Below are positions 15,967 to 24,655 of a stretch of DNA of 29,372 nucleotides, piece by piece (the first letter of the stretch is position 1; each line of letters opens with the position of its first letter). Under the pieces are notes generated by a model, which was given only the letters and a program-made list of their open reading frames with translations, had not been told where the DNA came from and did no database searches. A program made the translations under genes and the position numbers. Source of the stretch: Candidatus Rifleibacteriota bacterium (GTDB lineage Bacteria > Riflebacteria > Ozemobacteria > Ozemobacterales > Ozemobacteraceae); assembly GCA_022704885.1 (NCBI GenBank), contig JAKJFO010000006.1:25058-54429 (forward strand), given 5' to 3'.

Positions 15967-17598
15967 ATGAAGAAAGTTCTGGTTACTGTATTTGCAGCTG
16001 CCCTTTGTTGTACGCAGGCGTTCGCTTTTGACGTTTCGCCTACACAGATCAATACTGGTAAGAAGCTTGCCAAAAAAGTGACTGTTTCTCAGGAATTCAT
16101 TCGCAAACTGTTTAACAACAAGTCTATGGTCGATGGTATCGAAATGCTTTCGGTTACTGACGACGGTAACAGACTTGCAAGTATAAGAGGCACGCTTTCT
16201 TCGCCACTCAGTGGTAACATTGGCGTCGCCGCCAGAGATTACATTCAGGAAAACGCCGCTCTGTTCAATCTGCCCAGATCAGATGTCGATTTCCTGCGCA
16301 TGATGAAAAATTATGAAGTTGACGGCGTTACGCACCTGACCTGGAACATGATTATCGATGGCGTTTTCGTGCGCAATGCAACCATCGAACTGACTGTTGA
16401 TAAAGAAGGTGTTGTAACCCTGGCTCACGGCTCGCTGCCCGAAATCAACGAGATCGCCAACCAGATCACTCTCGAGCGCTATCAGGCTATTGGCCTCGCC
16501 AAACAGGCGATCAAAGCCGACAAATTCCGCTCTGTGCCCGAAGCTGAACTTCAGATCGTCGCCGAAGAAGATGGCACCGCCAGAATGGCTTATGTCGCCA
16601 AACTCGCCGTAGAAAATCCGCTTGGTGACTATGAAGTCGTGGTAGACGCCGAAACCGGCGAAATCATGCACATCAACAATGAAATGAATTTTCACAGCGG
16701 TCTCGGCGCCGTGTATGTGACCAATCCTCTTCGCTGTGACATCACCAAAGAAGAGCTGCTGCATCTGACTGCCACAACCCCGACCGGCAAATATTGCGCT
16801 GTCGATAACGAAGATGGCCCTGAATCAGATCGCGAAGACAGCATTCATATCTATGAACCCGACAACACTCACTTTGAAGAAATCGGTATGTATAACTACA
16901 TCACCACTATTCATGACTTCTTCAAGACTCTGGGTCATGACAAGCTCGACCGGCCGATGAAAGCCGTTGTGCATCTCGGCGACAACTACGACAATGCTTA
17001 TTTCAGCCCCTGGCAGGGTATGGTCGCTTTCGGCGACGGCAACAAGTTCAACTGTCTGGCCCGCGAAGCTTCGGTAGCCTATCATGAGTATTCACACGCG
17101 GTTCTCAACTCGATCAAATATCTTACCTACAGCGGTGAATCCGGAGCCATCAACGAAGGTCAGGCTGACTATTTCGCCTGCTCGGTAACTGATGACCCGC
17201 TTCTTGGTGAATGGGTCGTTGCCAAAATGGAAAAGCCTTTCCTGCGCAACGTCGAAAACGACCTGCACTATCCCGAAGACATTCATGGCGAAGTTCATGC
17301 TGATGGCAAAATCTGGGGCGCCGTATTGTGGGATCTCAGAAAAGCCCTTGGCAAAGAAGTATCTGACCTTCTCATCTACACCAGCCACTATAATCTCAAG
17401 AGCAGCAGCTGCAAGTTCATCGATGGTTACAATGCCATCATCACAGCTGACAAGACCCTCAACGAAGGCAAAAACATCGAAGCCATCGACAAAGTATTTG
17501 CCGCCCGTGGCATCATCGCCGCCAACTACAACGGCGCCGTACTGACTGCCTCCGACATCAAAAAGATCGGCCAGTTCAAAGAAGCCCACAACGAATAA
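15967..17598 (+). CDS. Secreted thermolysin-like zinc metallopeptidase with FTP/PepSY propeptide
   Basis: A 543-residue preproenzyme. Residues 1-20 are a signal peptide (AALCCTQAFA). Residues about 40-235 are an FTP/PepSY-type propeptide (LSVTDDGNRLASIRGTLSSP, then GDYEVVVDAETGEIMHINNE), which folds and inhibits the enzyme. The catalytic domain has His373-Glu374-x-x-His377 (HEYSH) and the third zinc ligand Glu397 in NEGQAD, exactly 20 residues on, as in thermolysin (M4). A likely transition-state histidine is His444 (HGEVHADGKIWGAVLWDLR), whose setting is more like M36 fungalysins, so the subfamily is uncertain. Start: GGAGGAG lies nine bases before ATG at 15967. A weak promoter (TTGCGG 15904-15909, TAAACT 15928-15933) may lie upstream. 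It is monocistronic, with its own terminator. Confidence 0.88.
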   Translation: MKKVLVTVFAAALCCTQAFAFDVSPTQINTGKKLAKKVTVSQEFIRKLFNNKSMVDGIEMLSVTDDGNRLASIRGTLSSPLSGNIGVAARDYIQENAALFNLPRSDVDFLRMMKNYEVDGVTHLTWNMIIDGVFVRNATIELTVDKEGVVTLAHGSLPEINEIANQITLERYQAIGLAKQAIKADKFRSVPEAELQIVAEEDGTARMAYVAKLAVENPLGDYEVVVDAETGEIMHINNEMNFHSGLGAVYVTNPLRCDITKEELLHLTATTPTGKYCAVDNEDGPESDREDSIHIYEPDNTHFEEIGMYNYITTIHDFFKTLGHDKLDRPMKAVVHLGDNYDNAYFSPWQGMVAFGDGNKFNCLAREASVAYHEYSHAVLNSIKYLTYSGESGAINEGQADYFACSVTDDPLLGEWVVAKMEKPFLRNVENDLHYPEDIHGEVHADGKIWGAVLWDLRKALGKEVSDLLIYTSHYNLKSSSCKFIDGYNAIITADKTLNEGKNIEAIDKVFAARGIIAANYNGAVLTASDIKKIGQFKEAHNE

Positions 17599-17609
17599 TA
17601 TTCGCTGAT

Positions 17610-17647
17610 AAAAAAAACTGCCGGCGCCTCTGCCGGCAGTTTTTTTA
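17610..17647 (+). terminator. Rho-independent terminator of the peptidase gene
   Basis: ACTGCCGGC (17617-17625), loop GCCTCT, GCCGGCAGT (17632-17640), then seven to eight T. The A run on the left side makes it able to work in both directions. Confidence 0.93.
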
Positions 17648-17656
17648 TGCAAACAC

Positions 17657-17685
17657 TTTAAAGCTGATCAGATTTGAGTTACAAT
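17657..17685 (+). promoter_or_regulatory. Candidate clpX promoter
   Basis: TTTAAA (17657-17662), a 17-base spacer and TACAAT (17680-17685), 43 bases before the ATG of clpX. The -35 matches only four of six positions. Confidence 0.45.
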
Positions 17686-17727
17686 ATAGGTTCCTGCTTG
17701 CAGGTGAATATCTGATTGGAGATTATC

Positions 17728-19059
17728 ATGAGTTACTGCGTGTTTTGCGGAAAAGACCTGCGTAAGGGTGGCGATTTTGTTCGAAATACTGAAGGCGCGC
17801 TGCTGTGCAAGAGCTGCGTTTCAACTGCCGGCGACATTTTTGTACGCAAGGATGCCAGCGTAAAGAATTCGCTTAAATCGGGCGATCAGCCGAACAAGGT
17901 CGATCTCAAGAAGATCGTTCGCGAATACTCGCCGCGAAAGATTTTTGATGCACTTTCTGAATACGTTATCGGCCAGGAAACCGCCAAAAAGGTCATCTCG
18001 CTGGCTGTTTACAACCACTACAAGATCCTGTCGATGATCGACGACAGCGATGTCGAATTCGAAAAGTCCAATATTCTTCTGCTGGGTCCGACCGGCAGCG
18101 GCAAAACTCTGCTGGCCCGTACCCTTTCGAAGATTCTGCAGGTGCCTTTTGCCATCGGCGACTGTACCAGCTTTACCGAAGCCGGCTATGTCGGTGACGA
18201 CGTCGAAAACGTTCTGCTCTCTCTGCTGATCGACGCCAACTATGAAGCTGAAGAAGCCCAGAAGGGTATTGTTTATCTCGATGAAATCGACAAGAAGACG
18301 AAGACTTCGAGCAATGTTTCGATTTCGCGCGATGTCTCAGGCGAAGGCGTGCAGCAGGCTTTTCTCAAGCTGATTGAAGGCACTGTAGCCAATGTGCCTC
18401 TTACCGCCGGCCGCAAGAACCCGACTTCGCAGCAGGTTGTCAAAATGGATACCCGCCACATTCTCTTCATCTGCGGCGGCGCCTTTGTCGGCCTCGAGAA
18501 AATCATCGAAAAGCGCACGCGCAAAGGTGCATTCATCGGCTTCAACAACGATCCGCAGCCCAAAGAAAAGGCTGATTACAGTCTTTTCCATCTGGCCGAA
18601 GCCGAAGACTTCATGGAATACGGCTTCATTCCTGAATTTATCGGGCGTCTGCCGGTCAAGGTTGCGCTCAACGGTCTGGGCAAAAAAGAATTCATGCGCA
18701 TTCTGCGCGAACCGAAAAATGCCATCGTTCGCCAGTATGCCAAGCTCTGCGAACTCGACGGCTGTGAACTGACTTTTAAAGACTGCGGCATGGAGCGCAT
18801 CGTAGATATCGCACTCGAAAAGAAAACCGGCGCCCGCGGATTGCGCGCCGTATTTGAACGTATTCTGCGCAACGATATGTTCATGCTGCGCGAAAACAAT
18901 CGCAAAGAAATCGTAATTACGGCCGACTACGTTGACCGCCAGATGTCACAGCAGGAAGAAGATTTCATGCGCGAGTTGAATGAAGCCGCCGGCAAGCTTG
19001 AACCGGCAACCGAAAAAGCTCTGGCGCTCGAGGCTTCCGCTCACAAAGACGCCGCCTGA
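17728..19059 (+). CDS. clpX: ATP-dependent Clp protease ATP-binding subunit ClpX
   Basis: AAA+ unfoldase that feeds tagged substrates to ClpP. It has 443 residues. The N-terminal zinc domain has Cys4, Cys7, Cys27 and Cys30. Walker A GPTGSGKT is at 120-127, pore loop GYVGDD near 152, Walker [10 protein letters not shown] near 180, the ClpP-docking IGF loop in GAFIGFNND near 267, sensor 1 and arginine-finger region [10 protein letters not shown], and sensor 2 [11 protein letters not shown]. An acidic and alanine-rich tail ends the protein. ATG at 17728 is chosen because GGAG is six bases upstream; the TTG at 17716 has no such site. clpP and tig, its usual neighbours, are absent here, so it appears to be a stand-alone gene. 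Confidence 0.96.
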   Translation: MSYCVFCGKDLRKGGDFVRNTEGALLCKSCVSTAGDIFVRKDASVKNSLKSGDQPNKVDLKKIVREYSPRKIFDALSEYVIGQETAKKVISLAVYNHYKILSMIDDSDVEFEKSNILLLGPTGSGKTLLARTLSKILQVPFAIGDCTSFTEAGYVGDDVENVLLSLLIDANYEAEEAQKGIVYLDEIDKKTKTSSNVSISRDVSGEGVQQAFLKLIEGTVANVPLTAGRKNPTSQQVVKMDTRHILFICGGAFVGLEKIIEKRTRKGAFIGFNNDPQPKEKADYSLFHLAEAEDFMEYGFIPEFIGRLPVKVALNGLGKKEFMRILREPKNAIVRQYAKLCELDGCELTFKDCGMERIVDIALEKKTGARGLRAVFERILRNDMFMLRENNRKEIVITADYVDRQMSQQEEDFMRELNEAAGKLEPATEKALALEASAHKDAA

Positions 19060-19109
19060 TTCCGCCGAGAGCCCGAATAGCAGTATTCAGCAATTCTCGG
19101 TCAAAAAAT

Positions 19110-19186
19110 GTCATTGCGAAGGGCAAAGCCCTGAAGCAATCCTTTTGATCATGGGATTGCTTCGTCGCTACGCTCCTCGTAATGAC
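19110..19186 (+). repeat. Palindromic MITE-like repeat, copy B (77 bp)
   Basis: Ends GTCATTGCGAAGG and CCTCGTAATGAC pair with one or two mismatches. A hairpin AGGGC-AAA-GCCCT (19120-19132) follows the left end, and GAAGCAATCC pairs with GGGATTGCTTC around a short centre. The right part (19153-19186) matches copy A. It lies between clpX and the pckA terminator. Confidence 0.82.
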
Positions 19187-19252
19187 GACTTTTTCCCTGC
19201 AATTCAAATGTGACAGATAACCAGTCTGAATTACAGAACTAAGAAAGCATAA

Positions 19253-19289
19253 TAAAAACGGGGTCGCCCGGAACATCTGGGCGGCCCCG
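19253..19289 (-). terminator. Rho-independent terminator of pckA
   Basis: On the minus strand CGGGGCCGCCC (19289-19279) pairs with GGGCGACCCCG (19269-19259) with one wobble pair, followed by TTTTTATT. It lies 26 bases after the pckA stop. Confidence 0.9.
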
Positions 19290-19314
19290 CTATTTCAGAA
19301 GGCTATCTTAAAGC

Positions 19315-20894
19315 TCAGGCAGTTGCTTCTGCCCGCACGACCGGGCCGGCGTTGCAGACTTCAGGGCTTGACTGTGAAGCATATTTTTTGAAGTTTTCGT
19401 TAAAGCGCGCTGCCAGGTCGTTAGCGGTTTTGGTGAATTCGGCTTTGTCTTTCCAGGTGTTGACCGGTGTGAGAATGTCGGCTGGTATACCCTGGCATTC
19501 TGCCGGAACTTCAACGGCAAAGATGGGATCTTTTTTGAATTCGACCTTGTTAAGCTGACCGTCAAGAGCGGCTTTGAGCAGAGCACGGGTATATTTGATC
19601 TTCATGCGCTCACCGGTGCCGTAGGCGCCACCGCTCCAGCCGGTGTTAACCAGCCAGAGTTTGGTGCCATGCTTTTTCATGCATTCGCCCAGCATCTTGG
19701 CATAGGTGAAGGGATGCAGTACCATGAATGGTGCACCAAAACAGGCTGAGAAGGTTGCTGTCGGCTCGGTGATGCCAGATTCAGTGCCGGCCAGTTTGGC
19801 AGTGTAGCCTGAGAGGAAATGATACATTGCCTGCTCTGGCGTCAGGCGGGCGATCGGGGGCAGAACGCCAAAAGCGTCGGCGGCGAGGAAAAATACGTTT
19901 TTCGGATGTCCGCCAACTCCTTCCTGAACGCAGTTGTCGATGTGCTGAGTGGGGTAGGTGGCTCTGGTGTTTTCAGTAATCGCATCTGAATCGTAATCAG
20001 GTCTGCGACGATCATCGACTACGACGTTTTCGAGAATAGAACCGAATCTGATGGCGTTGAATATCTGAGGTTCGGCCTCCTGCGAGAGTTTAATGCATTT
20101 GGCATAGCAGCCGCCTTCAAAATTGAAGATACCATGATCGTGCCAGCCATGCTCGTCATCGCCGATCAGGCGGCGTTCAGGGTCTGCCGACAGGGTGGTT
20201 TTGCCGGTGCCGGAAAGCCCGAAAAACAGAGCGGTTTCGCCACTCTGGCTGACATTGGCCGAGCAATGCATCGGAAAAACGCCTTTTTTGGGCAGCAGAT
20301 AGTTGAGAACCGAGAATATGCTTTTCTTGATTTCTCCGCCGTAGTGCGAACCGGAGATGAGAACTATCTTCTCGGCAAAGTTTACGAGAATGGCGACTTC
20401 TGATTTGAGGCCCATGCTTTTCCATTCGGGCAGTCGCATGTCGGCTACATTCAGCACGGTAAAATCAGGAGTTTCTTTAAGCTCAGCCGGATTTTTGCAG
20501 TTGATGAAGAGAGTTTCGGCAAACAGCGCATGCCAGGCCTTTTCAGCAACGACGCGCACTTGCAGACGATATTCGGGAGCTGCACCGGCATATCCGTCGA
20601 ACACATAAACATCACGATTTTTGAGATAATCTTTGGCTGCTTTAAAAACTTTCTGCCAGTTTTCCTGTTCCATTGGGCGGTTGATATCTCCCCACCAGAC
20701 GTCTTCGGTGCCGGGAGTCTTGACAATAAAACGGTCATTTGGCGATCTGCCGAATCTTTCGCCATTGTTGCGGTCGACCAGCGCCCTTCTCCGTTGATGA
20801 TGGCCCGTTCCACCAGCTCTGCTACCGGTCGGTTAAGATAAATGTTGCGGCAGCCGGTAACGCCAAGATAATTGAGGCAGGTCTGTTCGGTCAT
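19315..20894 (-). pseudogene. pckA: Phosphoenolpyruvate carboxykinase (ATP), interrupted by a one-base frameshift
   Basis: Converts oxaloacetate and ATP to PEP (gluconeogenesis), or the reverse in fermenters. The body (19315 to about 20783) is intact: HYGGEIKKSIFSVLNYLLP, nucleotide-binding GLSGTGKTTLSADP, metal-binding LIGDDEHGWHDHG, FEGGCYAKCIKLS and PPIARLTPEQAMYHFLSGYT. The N-terminus (ATG 20894-20892, AAGGAG seven bases before) is in another frame: MTEQTCLNYLGVTGCRNIYL, then ELVERAIINGEG. The frames meet at a GGG run (minus strand; CCC at 20784-20786). Adding one G gives NGEGALVDRNNGERFGRSPN, the expected family sequence, and a 526-residue protein of normal length. It is therefore either a recent mutation or a sequencing error at a homopolymer; the rest shows no decay, which favours error or very recent loss. 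Confidence 0.93.
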
Positions 20895-20924
20895 TTTCAA
20901 TCTCCTTGTCCTTTAACATGCTCT

Positions 20925-20950
20925 TATATAGTGAACATACTCAGCTGAGT
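20925..20950 (-). promoter_or_regulatory. pckA promoter region with an operator-like palindrome
   Basis: A TATATA -10 candidate (20925-20930) lies 30 bases before the pckA start. A perfect 12-base palindrome ACTCAGCTGAGT (20939-20950) covers the spacer and reaches the expected -35 position, where no good -35 box exists. This is the layout of a regulator-controlled promoter; the regulator is unknown. Confidence 0.4.
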
Positions 20951-20999
20951 TTAATCCTTTGCCAGAATTTCGGCAAGCCTTTTTGCGCCTATTTTCACT

Positions 21000-21027
21000 T
21001 TGGCTGCCTGGATTTTTGTGATAGAAT
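21000..21027 (+). promoter_or_regulatory. Candidate radC promoter
   Basis: TTGGCT (21000-21005), a 16-base spacer and TAGAAT (21022-21027), 20 bases before the radC start. Confidence 0.45.
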
Positions 21028-21047
21028 TTCCATGAGAGGTCAGCTGT

Positions 21048-21743
21048 ATGCCCAAAATCGAATCAAACGAGAATGCCGGTCATCGCGAAAGACTGCGCAA
21101 GCGCTTCGACGAGACTGGCTTCGACAGCTTTTCTGAACATGAGATTCTTGAAATTCTGCTGTTTTATACCAACGCCCGCAAGGATACCAAGCCGGTTGCC
21201 AAGGCCATGCTAAAAGAATTCGGCAGTCTGGAAAGGGTGCTTGCTGCTGATTTGCAGCAACTTTGTGGGGTGCCGGGCGTCGGCGAGGCGTCGGCCCGGT
21301 TATTTATAATGCTGCGGTCGCTGATGCAGCGCTACAATCGCAATCGGTTACGTGAAACCGCTCCGACAATTGCTTCGGGCTCGGTTCTGATGGATTACCT
21401 TGGTGCTTCGATGGAGTTGCTGCCTGAAGAACAGCTCAGAGTCATATTTGTCAACAATCTTAATCGCGTGATCAAAGACGAGGTTCTCTCGACTGGCACC
21501 GAAGATCAGACCGCGGTGTATCCGCGCAAGATCATGAAGCGGGCGATGGCACTGCATGCCACCGGTATTATCGTTGTACACAATCATCCAACCGGGCAGT
21601 TGCGGCCTTCAAACGCCGACCTCAAAATAACCCGGTCACTGGTTGCGGCGGCAGAAACTCTCGAACTGCGCTTTCTCGACCATGTTATCGTCGGGCGCGA
21701 AGAAAAAGGCTACTTCAGCTTCAGAGAAAACGGTCTTCTTTAA
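21048..21743 (+). CDS. radC: RadC family JAB/JAMM-domain protein
   Basis: A 231-residue protein of usual family length. The N-terminal part has a helix-hairpin-helix (LCGVPGVGEASARLF, residues about 72-86). The C-terminal JAMM metal site has His178, His180 and Asp191 in HNHPTGQLRPSNAD, and the preceding EVLSTGTEDQ segment is typical. The old link to DNA repair in E. coli was due to another gene; the real role of RadC is unsettled, and proposed roles include helping natural transformation and nuclease-like activity. AGAGG precedes the ATG by eight bases. Its stop codon interlocks with that of udk (TTAA). Confidence 0.93.
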   Translation: MPKIESNENAGHRERLRKRFDETGFDSFSEHEILEILLFYTNARKDTKPVAKAMLKEFGSLERVLAADLQQLCGVPGVGEASARLFIMLRSLMQRYNRNRLRETAPTIASGSVLMDYLGASMELLPEEQLRVIFVNNLNRVIKDEVLSTGTEDQTAVYPRKIMKRAMALHATGIIVVHNHPTGQLRPSNADLKITRSLVAAAETLELRFLDHVIVGREEKGYFSFRENGLL

Positions 21744-22378
21744 ACGTCTTCAGAATTTTTGATAAAGCCGTCGGGCTTGTTGCCGGTCGACAGCAGGTCG
21801 CGGATCTTGCCGTAGAGAACTTCGAGCGCGACAAGATTATTGGCGCCCTGCGGAATGATCAGATCTGCCAGATATCTCGAAGGCTGTACCATGTTGATGG
21901 CCGCATCGCGAACAGTGCTCTCATACTGAGAAATGATGCTTTGTACCGTTCTGCCGCGGTCGCAGTGGTCACGTTTGATGCGCCGGATGATGGCCTTGTC
22001 GAGCGCGACATCGATGTAAATGCGCAGATCGAAAAGCGGCATGAGTTCTGGAATGTTGAATATCAACAGTCCTTCAACGATCAGAATTGGTCGGGGCTCA
22101 ACTTTTACCGTGTCGATGCGCCTGTCTGAGACTTTGAAATCATAGATCGGCCGTTCGATTGCGCGATTGTTTCGAAGTTCATTGATATGATTTATCAACA
22201 GGCTGGTTTCCAGTGCGTCGGGGTGGTCGTAGTTTCTGATCGTGGGCTTGTCTTTTTTCGCGTAATAATACATGTCGTGTTCAAGAACGCAGATTTTCCC
22301 GGGAAACCTTTCGAGAACCGCTCTTGAGACACTGCTTTTGCCGGAACCTGATAAACCGCAAATTCCTATGATGTACAT
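21740..22378 (-). CDS. udk: Uridine kinase
   Basis: Phosphorylates uridine and cytidine with GTP or ATP in pyrimidine salvage. It has 212 residues, the usual length. Walker A GLSGSGKSS begins at residue 8. The substrate loop NYDHPDALETSLL is near residue 49, IYDFKVSDR near 79, VEGLLIF near 99, and RRIKRDHCDRGRT near 134 (the LID with arginines). The start ATG at 22378 lacks a clear ribosome site. A possible promoter is poorly defined. It is convergent with radC, with a four-base overlap at 21740-21743. A terminator at 22423-22450 separates it from upstream minus-strand transcription. Confidence 0.93.
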   Translation of the reverse strand: MYIIGICGLSGSGKSSVSRAVLERFPGKICVLEHDMYYYAKKDKPTIRNYDHPDALETSLLINHINELRNNRAIERPIYDFKVSDRRIDTVKVEPRPILIVEGLLIFNIPELMPLFDLRIYIDVALDKAIIRRIKRDHCDRGRTVQSIISQYESTVRDAAINMVQPSRYLADLIIPQGANNLVALEVLYGKIRDLLSTGNKPDGFIKNSEDV

Positions 22379-22632
22379 GCTGCTAATTTACCATAAAAGC
22401 CGGTTTTCGCCACAAAAATGTTAAAAAAAAAGATCCGGGTTATTCCCGGACCTGAAAAATAAGGAGGCAAACAAATCCATGAACCTTTTCGACCGCAGAT
22501 GATGATTTGTTAACGATTTTTTCGGCGACAACTGTGGGCATCGAGCAACACCGGCAAACATCGACCAACAAATAACTTTCGCAGCGGGCACCAGGCAACC
22601 TGAAAAATTTTAAATATTTCAGTGTACATAAA
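22379..22632. other. Gene-less stretch between udk and the transketolase terminator
   Basis: No convincing gene. It contains the minus-strand terminator at 22423-22450. On the plus strand, AGGAGG (22462-22467) is followed 11 bases later by a seven-codon frame, MNLFDRR then stop (22479-22502). A short direct repeat, CATCGA(G/C)CAACA, occurs twice 20 bases apart, near 22539 and 22559. It could hold a small RNA or be debris of a lost gene; nothing decides this. Confidence 0.4.
22423..22450 (-). terminator. Rho-independent terminator upstream of udk
   Basis: On the minus strand TCCGGG (22450-22445), loop AATAA, CCCGGA (22439-22434), then TC and nine T. It lies 45 bases before the udk start and about 180 bases beyond the transketolase terminator, so it does not obviously belong to either gene. 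Confidence 0.8.
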
Positions 22633-22675
22633 AAAGACGGGCGGATGGGGCGATGTACCCCGTCTGCCCGTCTTT
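22630..22675 (-). terminator. Terminator of the transketolase gene
   Basis: An 18-base stem with two wobble pairs and one mismatch (22675-22658 with 22650-22633) and a seven-base loop, followed by a run of T on the minus strand. It starts about 12 bases after the transketolase stop. Confidence 0.88.
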
Positions 22676-22686
22676 GTCGTTTAAGG

Positions 22687-24552
22687 TTACTTGAGAAGGT
22701 CTTTAAGAGTTTCTGCTATCTTGTCGGCAGAGAGGCCGAAAGAGGCCAGCAGTTCTTCTGGGGTACCCGATCTCGGCACGCTGGTGACGGCGACGTGCTT
22801 GAACGATTTGATGTCGCCGGCAAGCTTGAGCGCCACAGTGGCGCCGATGCCGCCTTCGATGGCATGTTCTTCAAATACTGCTACCTTGCCGTTCGAAGCT
22901 TTGACAAGTTTGCGGAGTTCTTCGGTCGGGAAGGGTTTGAGGCTGTAAAGATCGACCAGATGGATCTTTTCGCTGCCCGGCAGATTTTTGAGTGCTTTGA
23001 GAACTTCGTGTATGATTACGCCGGCTGAAACAACAGTCAGCGCCGGCGCATCCGACTTTTTCAGCACTTTCAGGCCGCCGGCCTGGAACTGTTCGTTGGC
23101 ATCATACAAAACTTCTGAATTCGGGCGTGAAAGTCTTATGTAGCCGGGTCCATCGTGGCGTGCCAGGTTAACTATGCAGTGGTAAGCGGATACTGCGTCT
23201 GACGGGTAGAACACTGCACCATTGGGAAGAGTTGAGAATGACGCAAGATCTTCGAGAGCCATCTGTGACGGGCCATCTTCGCCGATCGAAATGCCGGCGT
23301 GGGTGCCGATGAATTTAACCTTCAACCCGGATAGCGCTGCCATGCGAATCTGGTCGAAAGCTCTGGCGAGAAACGCGCCAAAAGTGGTAGCAAAGGGAAT
23401 CAGGCCGCGTGATGCCAGGCCGGCAGCTACTCCGGCCATATTCTGTTCAGCGATGAAGCATTCGACAAAACGCTCCGGATAAGTCTCGCCAAATTTCTGG
23501 GCGTAGGTCGAGTTTTGTGTGTCGCCATCGATTACCCAGATGCGTTCGTCGGCTTTGCCAAGATTGACCAGAGCCGGACCAACTGCCTGTCTGGTGGCAG
23601 CCTTCTCACCCTTTTTATAGGGTGCTGCATCGATTTTTTCGGCAACCGGCCCGCTGGTAATTTTGCCGCTCATGTTCTCGGGGTGTGCAATTGCAGGGGC
23701 CGGCGGCGATTTCATCAGATCTTTTTCGACATCTGACAATGCCTGTTCAAGACCCTGACCGGGCATTACCGGCTTGCCGTGCCAGTTGTCCTTGTCGGCG
23801 ATCTGGCTCAGTCCGCCGCCTTTGTAAGTCTTGACGATGACGCAGGCCGGCTTGCCGGAAACATGACATGCCTGTTCCAGGCTCTTGAGAACAGCTTCGA
23901 TGTTGTGTCCGTCTTCGACTACTATCGCTTCCCAGCCGAATGCTTCGACTTTGCGGGCATAGGTTCTGATGTCGTGCCCGTGCATGGTTTCACGGCTCTG
24001 ACCAAGCCTGTTGACGTCGACGATGGCGATGAGGTTGGGAGCCTTGATATTGTCAGCAAGGGCGAATGCTTCCCAGACTGAGCCTTCGGCCATTTCGCCG
24101 TCACCCATCAGTACAAAGGTGCGTGCTCCATTTTTGACGACTTTCTGCTGCTGCAGAGAAATGCCGAGGCCGACCGAGAGGCCCTGTCCGAGGGAGCCGG
24201 TAGCGACATCGACGAATGGCAGGCTTGGCATTGGGTGCCCTTCTATTCTGGAACCCATTTTGCGTAGAGTAAAAACTTCTTTTTCATCGAGATAACCGGC
24301 TTCACACCAGGCGGCATAAAGTGCCGGGGCTGCATGCCCTTTTGACATGACGAGTCGGTCGTTGCTGTGTGCGCCCGGATTTTTGGGATCATAGCGCATT
24401 ACCTTGAAAAAAAGTGCTGATAGAATTTCGGCACATGAGCAGCAGGATGTTGGGTGTCCTGATCCGGCTTCGGCAGTGGTTTTCAGCGAGAGCCATCTGA
24501 TTCTGGCTGCGCGGTGTTTGAGTTCTCTGATAAGTGAAGTGTCGTAGGACAT
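22687..24552 (-). CDS. tkt: Transketolase
   Basis: Thiamine diphosphate enzyme that moves two-carbon units between sugar phosphates in the non-oxidative pentose phosphate pathway. It has 621 residues, the shorter form also seen in animals and some bacteria, against about 660 in E. coli. The N-terminal domain has SGHPTSCCSCAEIL, SKGHAAPALYAAW, ATGSLGQGLSVGLG and the diphosphate-binding block GDGEMAEGSVWEA with VDVNRLGQS. The middle pyrimidine-binding domain has FIAEQNMAGVAAGLA with the catalytic glutamate, then THAGISIGEDGPSQM. The C-terminal domain starts near 490. The ATG has GGAGGG five bases upstream. It appears monocistronic. Confidence 0.96.
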   Translation of the reverse strand: MSYDTSLIRELKHRAARIRWLSLKTTAEAGSGHPTSCCSCAEILSALFFKVMRYDPKNPGAHSNDRLVMSKGHAAPALYAAWCEAGYLDEKEVFTLRKMGSRIEGHPMPSLPFVDVATGSLGQGLSVGLGISLQQQKVVKNGARTFVLMGDGEMAEGSVWEAFALADNIKAPNLIAIVDVNRLGQSRETMHGHDIRTYARKVEAFGWEAIVVEDGHNIEAVLKSLEQACHVSGKPACVIVKTYKGGGLSQIADKDNWHGKPVMPGQGLEQALSDVEKDLMKSPPAPAIAHPENMSGKITSGPVAEKIDAAPYKKGEKAATRQAVGPALVNLGKADERIWVIDGDTQNSTYAQKFGETYPERFVECFIAEQNMAGVAAGLASRGLIPFATTFGAFLARAFDQIRMAALSGLKVKFIGTHAGISIGEDGPSQMALEDLASFSTLPNGAVFYPSDAVSAYHCIVNLARHDGPGYIRLSRPNSEVLYDANEQFQAGGLKVLKKSDAPALTVVSAGVIIHEVLKALKNLPGSEKIHLVDLYSLKPFPTEELRKLVKASNGKVAVFEEHAIEGGIGATVALKLAGDIKSFKHVAVTSVPRSGTPEELLASFGLSADKIAETLKDLLK

Positions 24553-24655
24553 TCTACCCTCCGATAAAATTATTCATTTAAAACACACTATAGCTTTAAA
24601 CAAAATCGGAGGCTTAGTCAACCAGTAATCTGGCGAATGAGTTTACAGGCGGGAT

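Noticed and set aside
19064..19100. CCGAGA ... TCTCGG inverted repeat after clpX as its terminator
   Set aside because: It has a long loop, and the following sequence is TCAAAAAA with no T run, so it is not a convincing plus-strand terminator.
20451..20900. A 149-codon frame overlapping the start of pckA
   Set aside because: Its first about 35 residues are the true N-terminus of PEP carboxykinase; the rest is out-of-frame translation after the frameshift, so it is not a separate gene.
22539..22570. Short direct repeats as a CRISPR start
   Set aside because: Only two imperfect 12-base units 20 bases apart, with no array, leader or cas genes. No CRISPR array was seen anywhere in the window.
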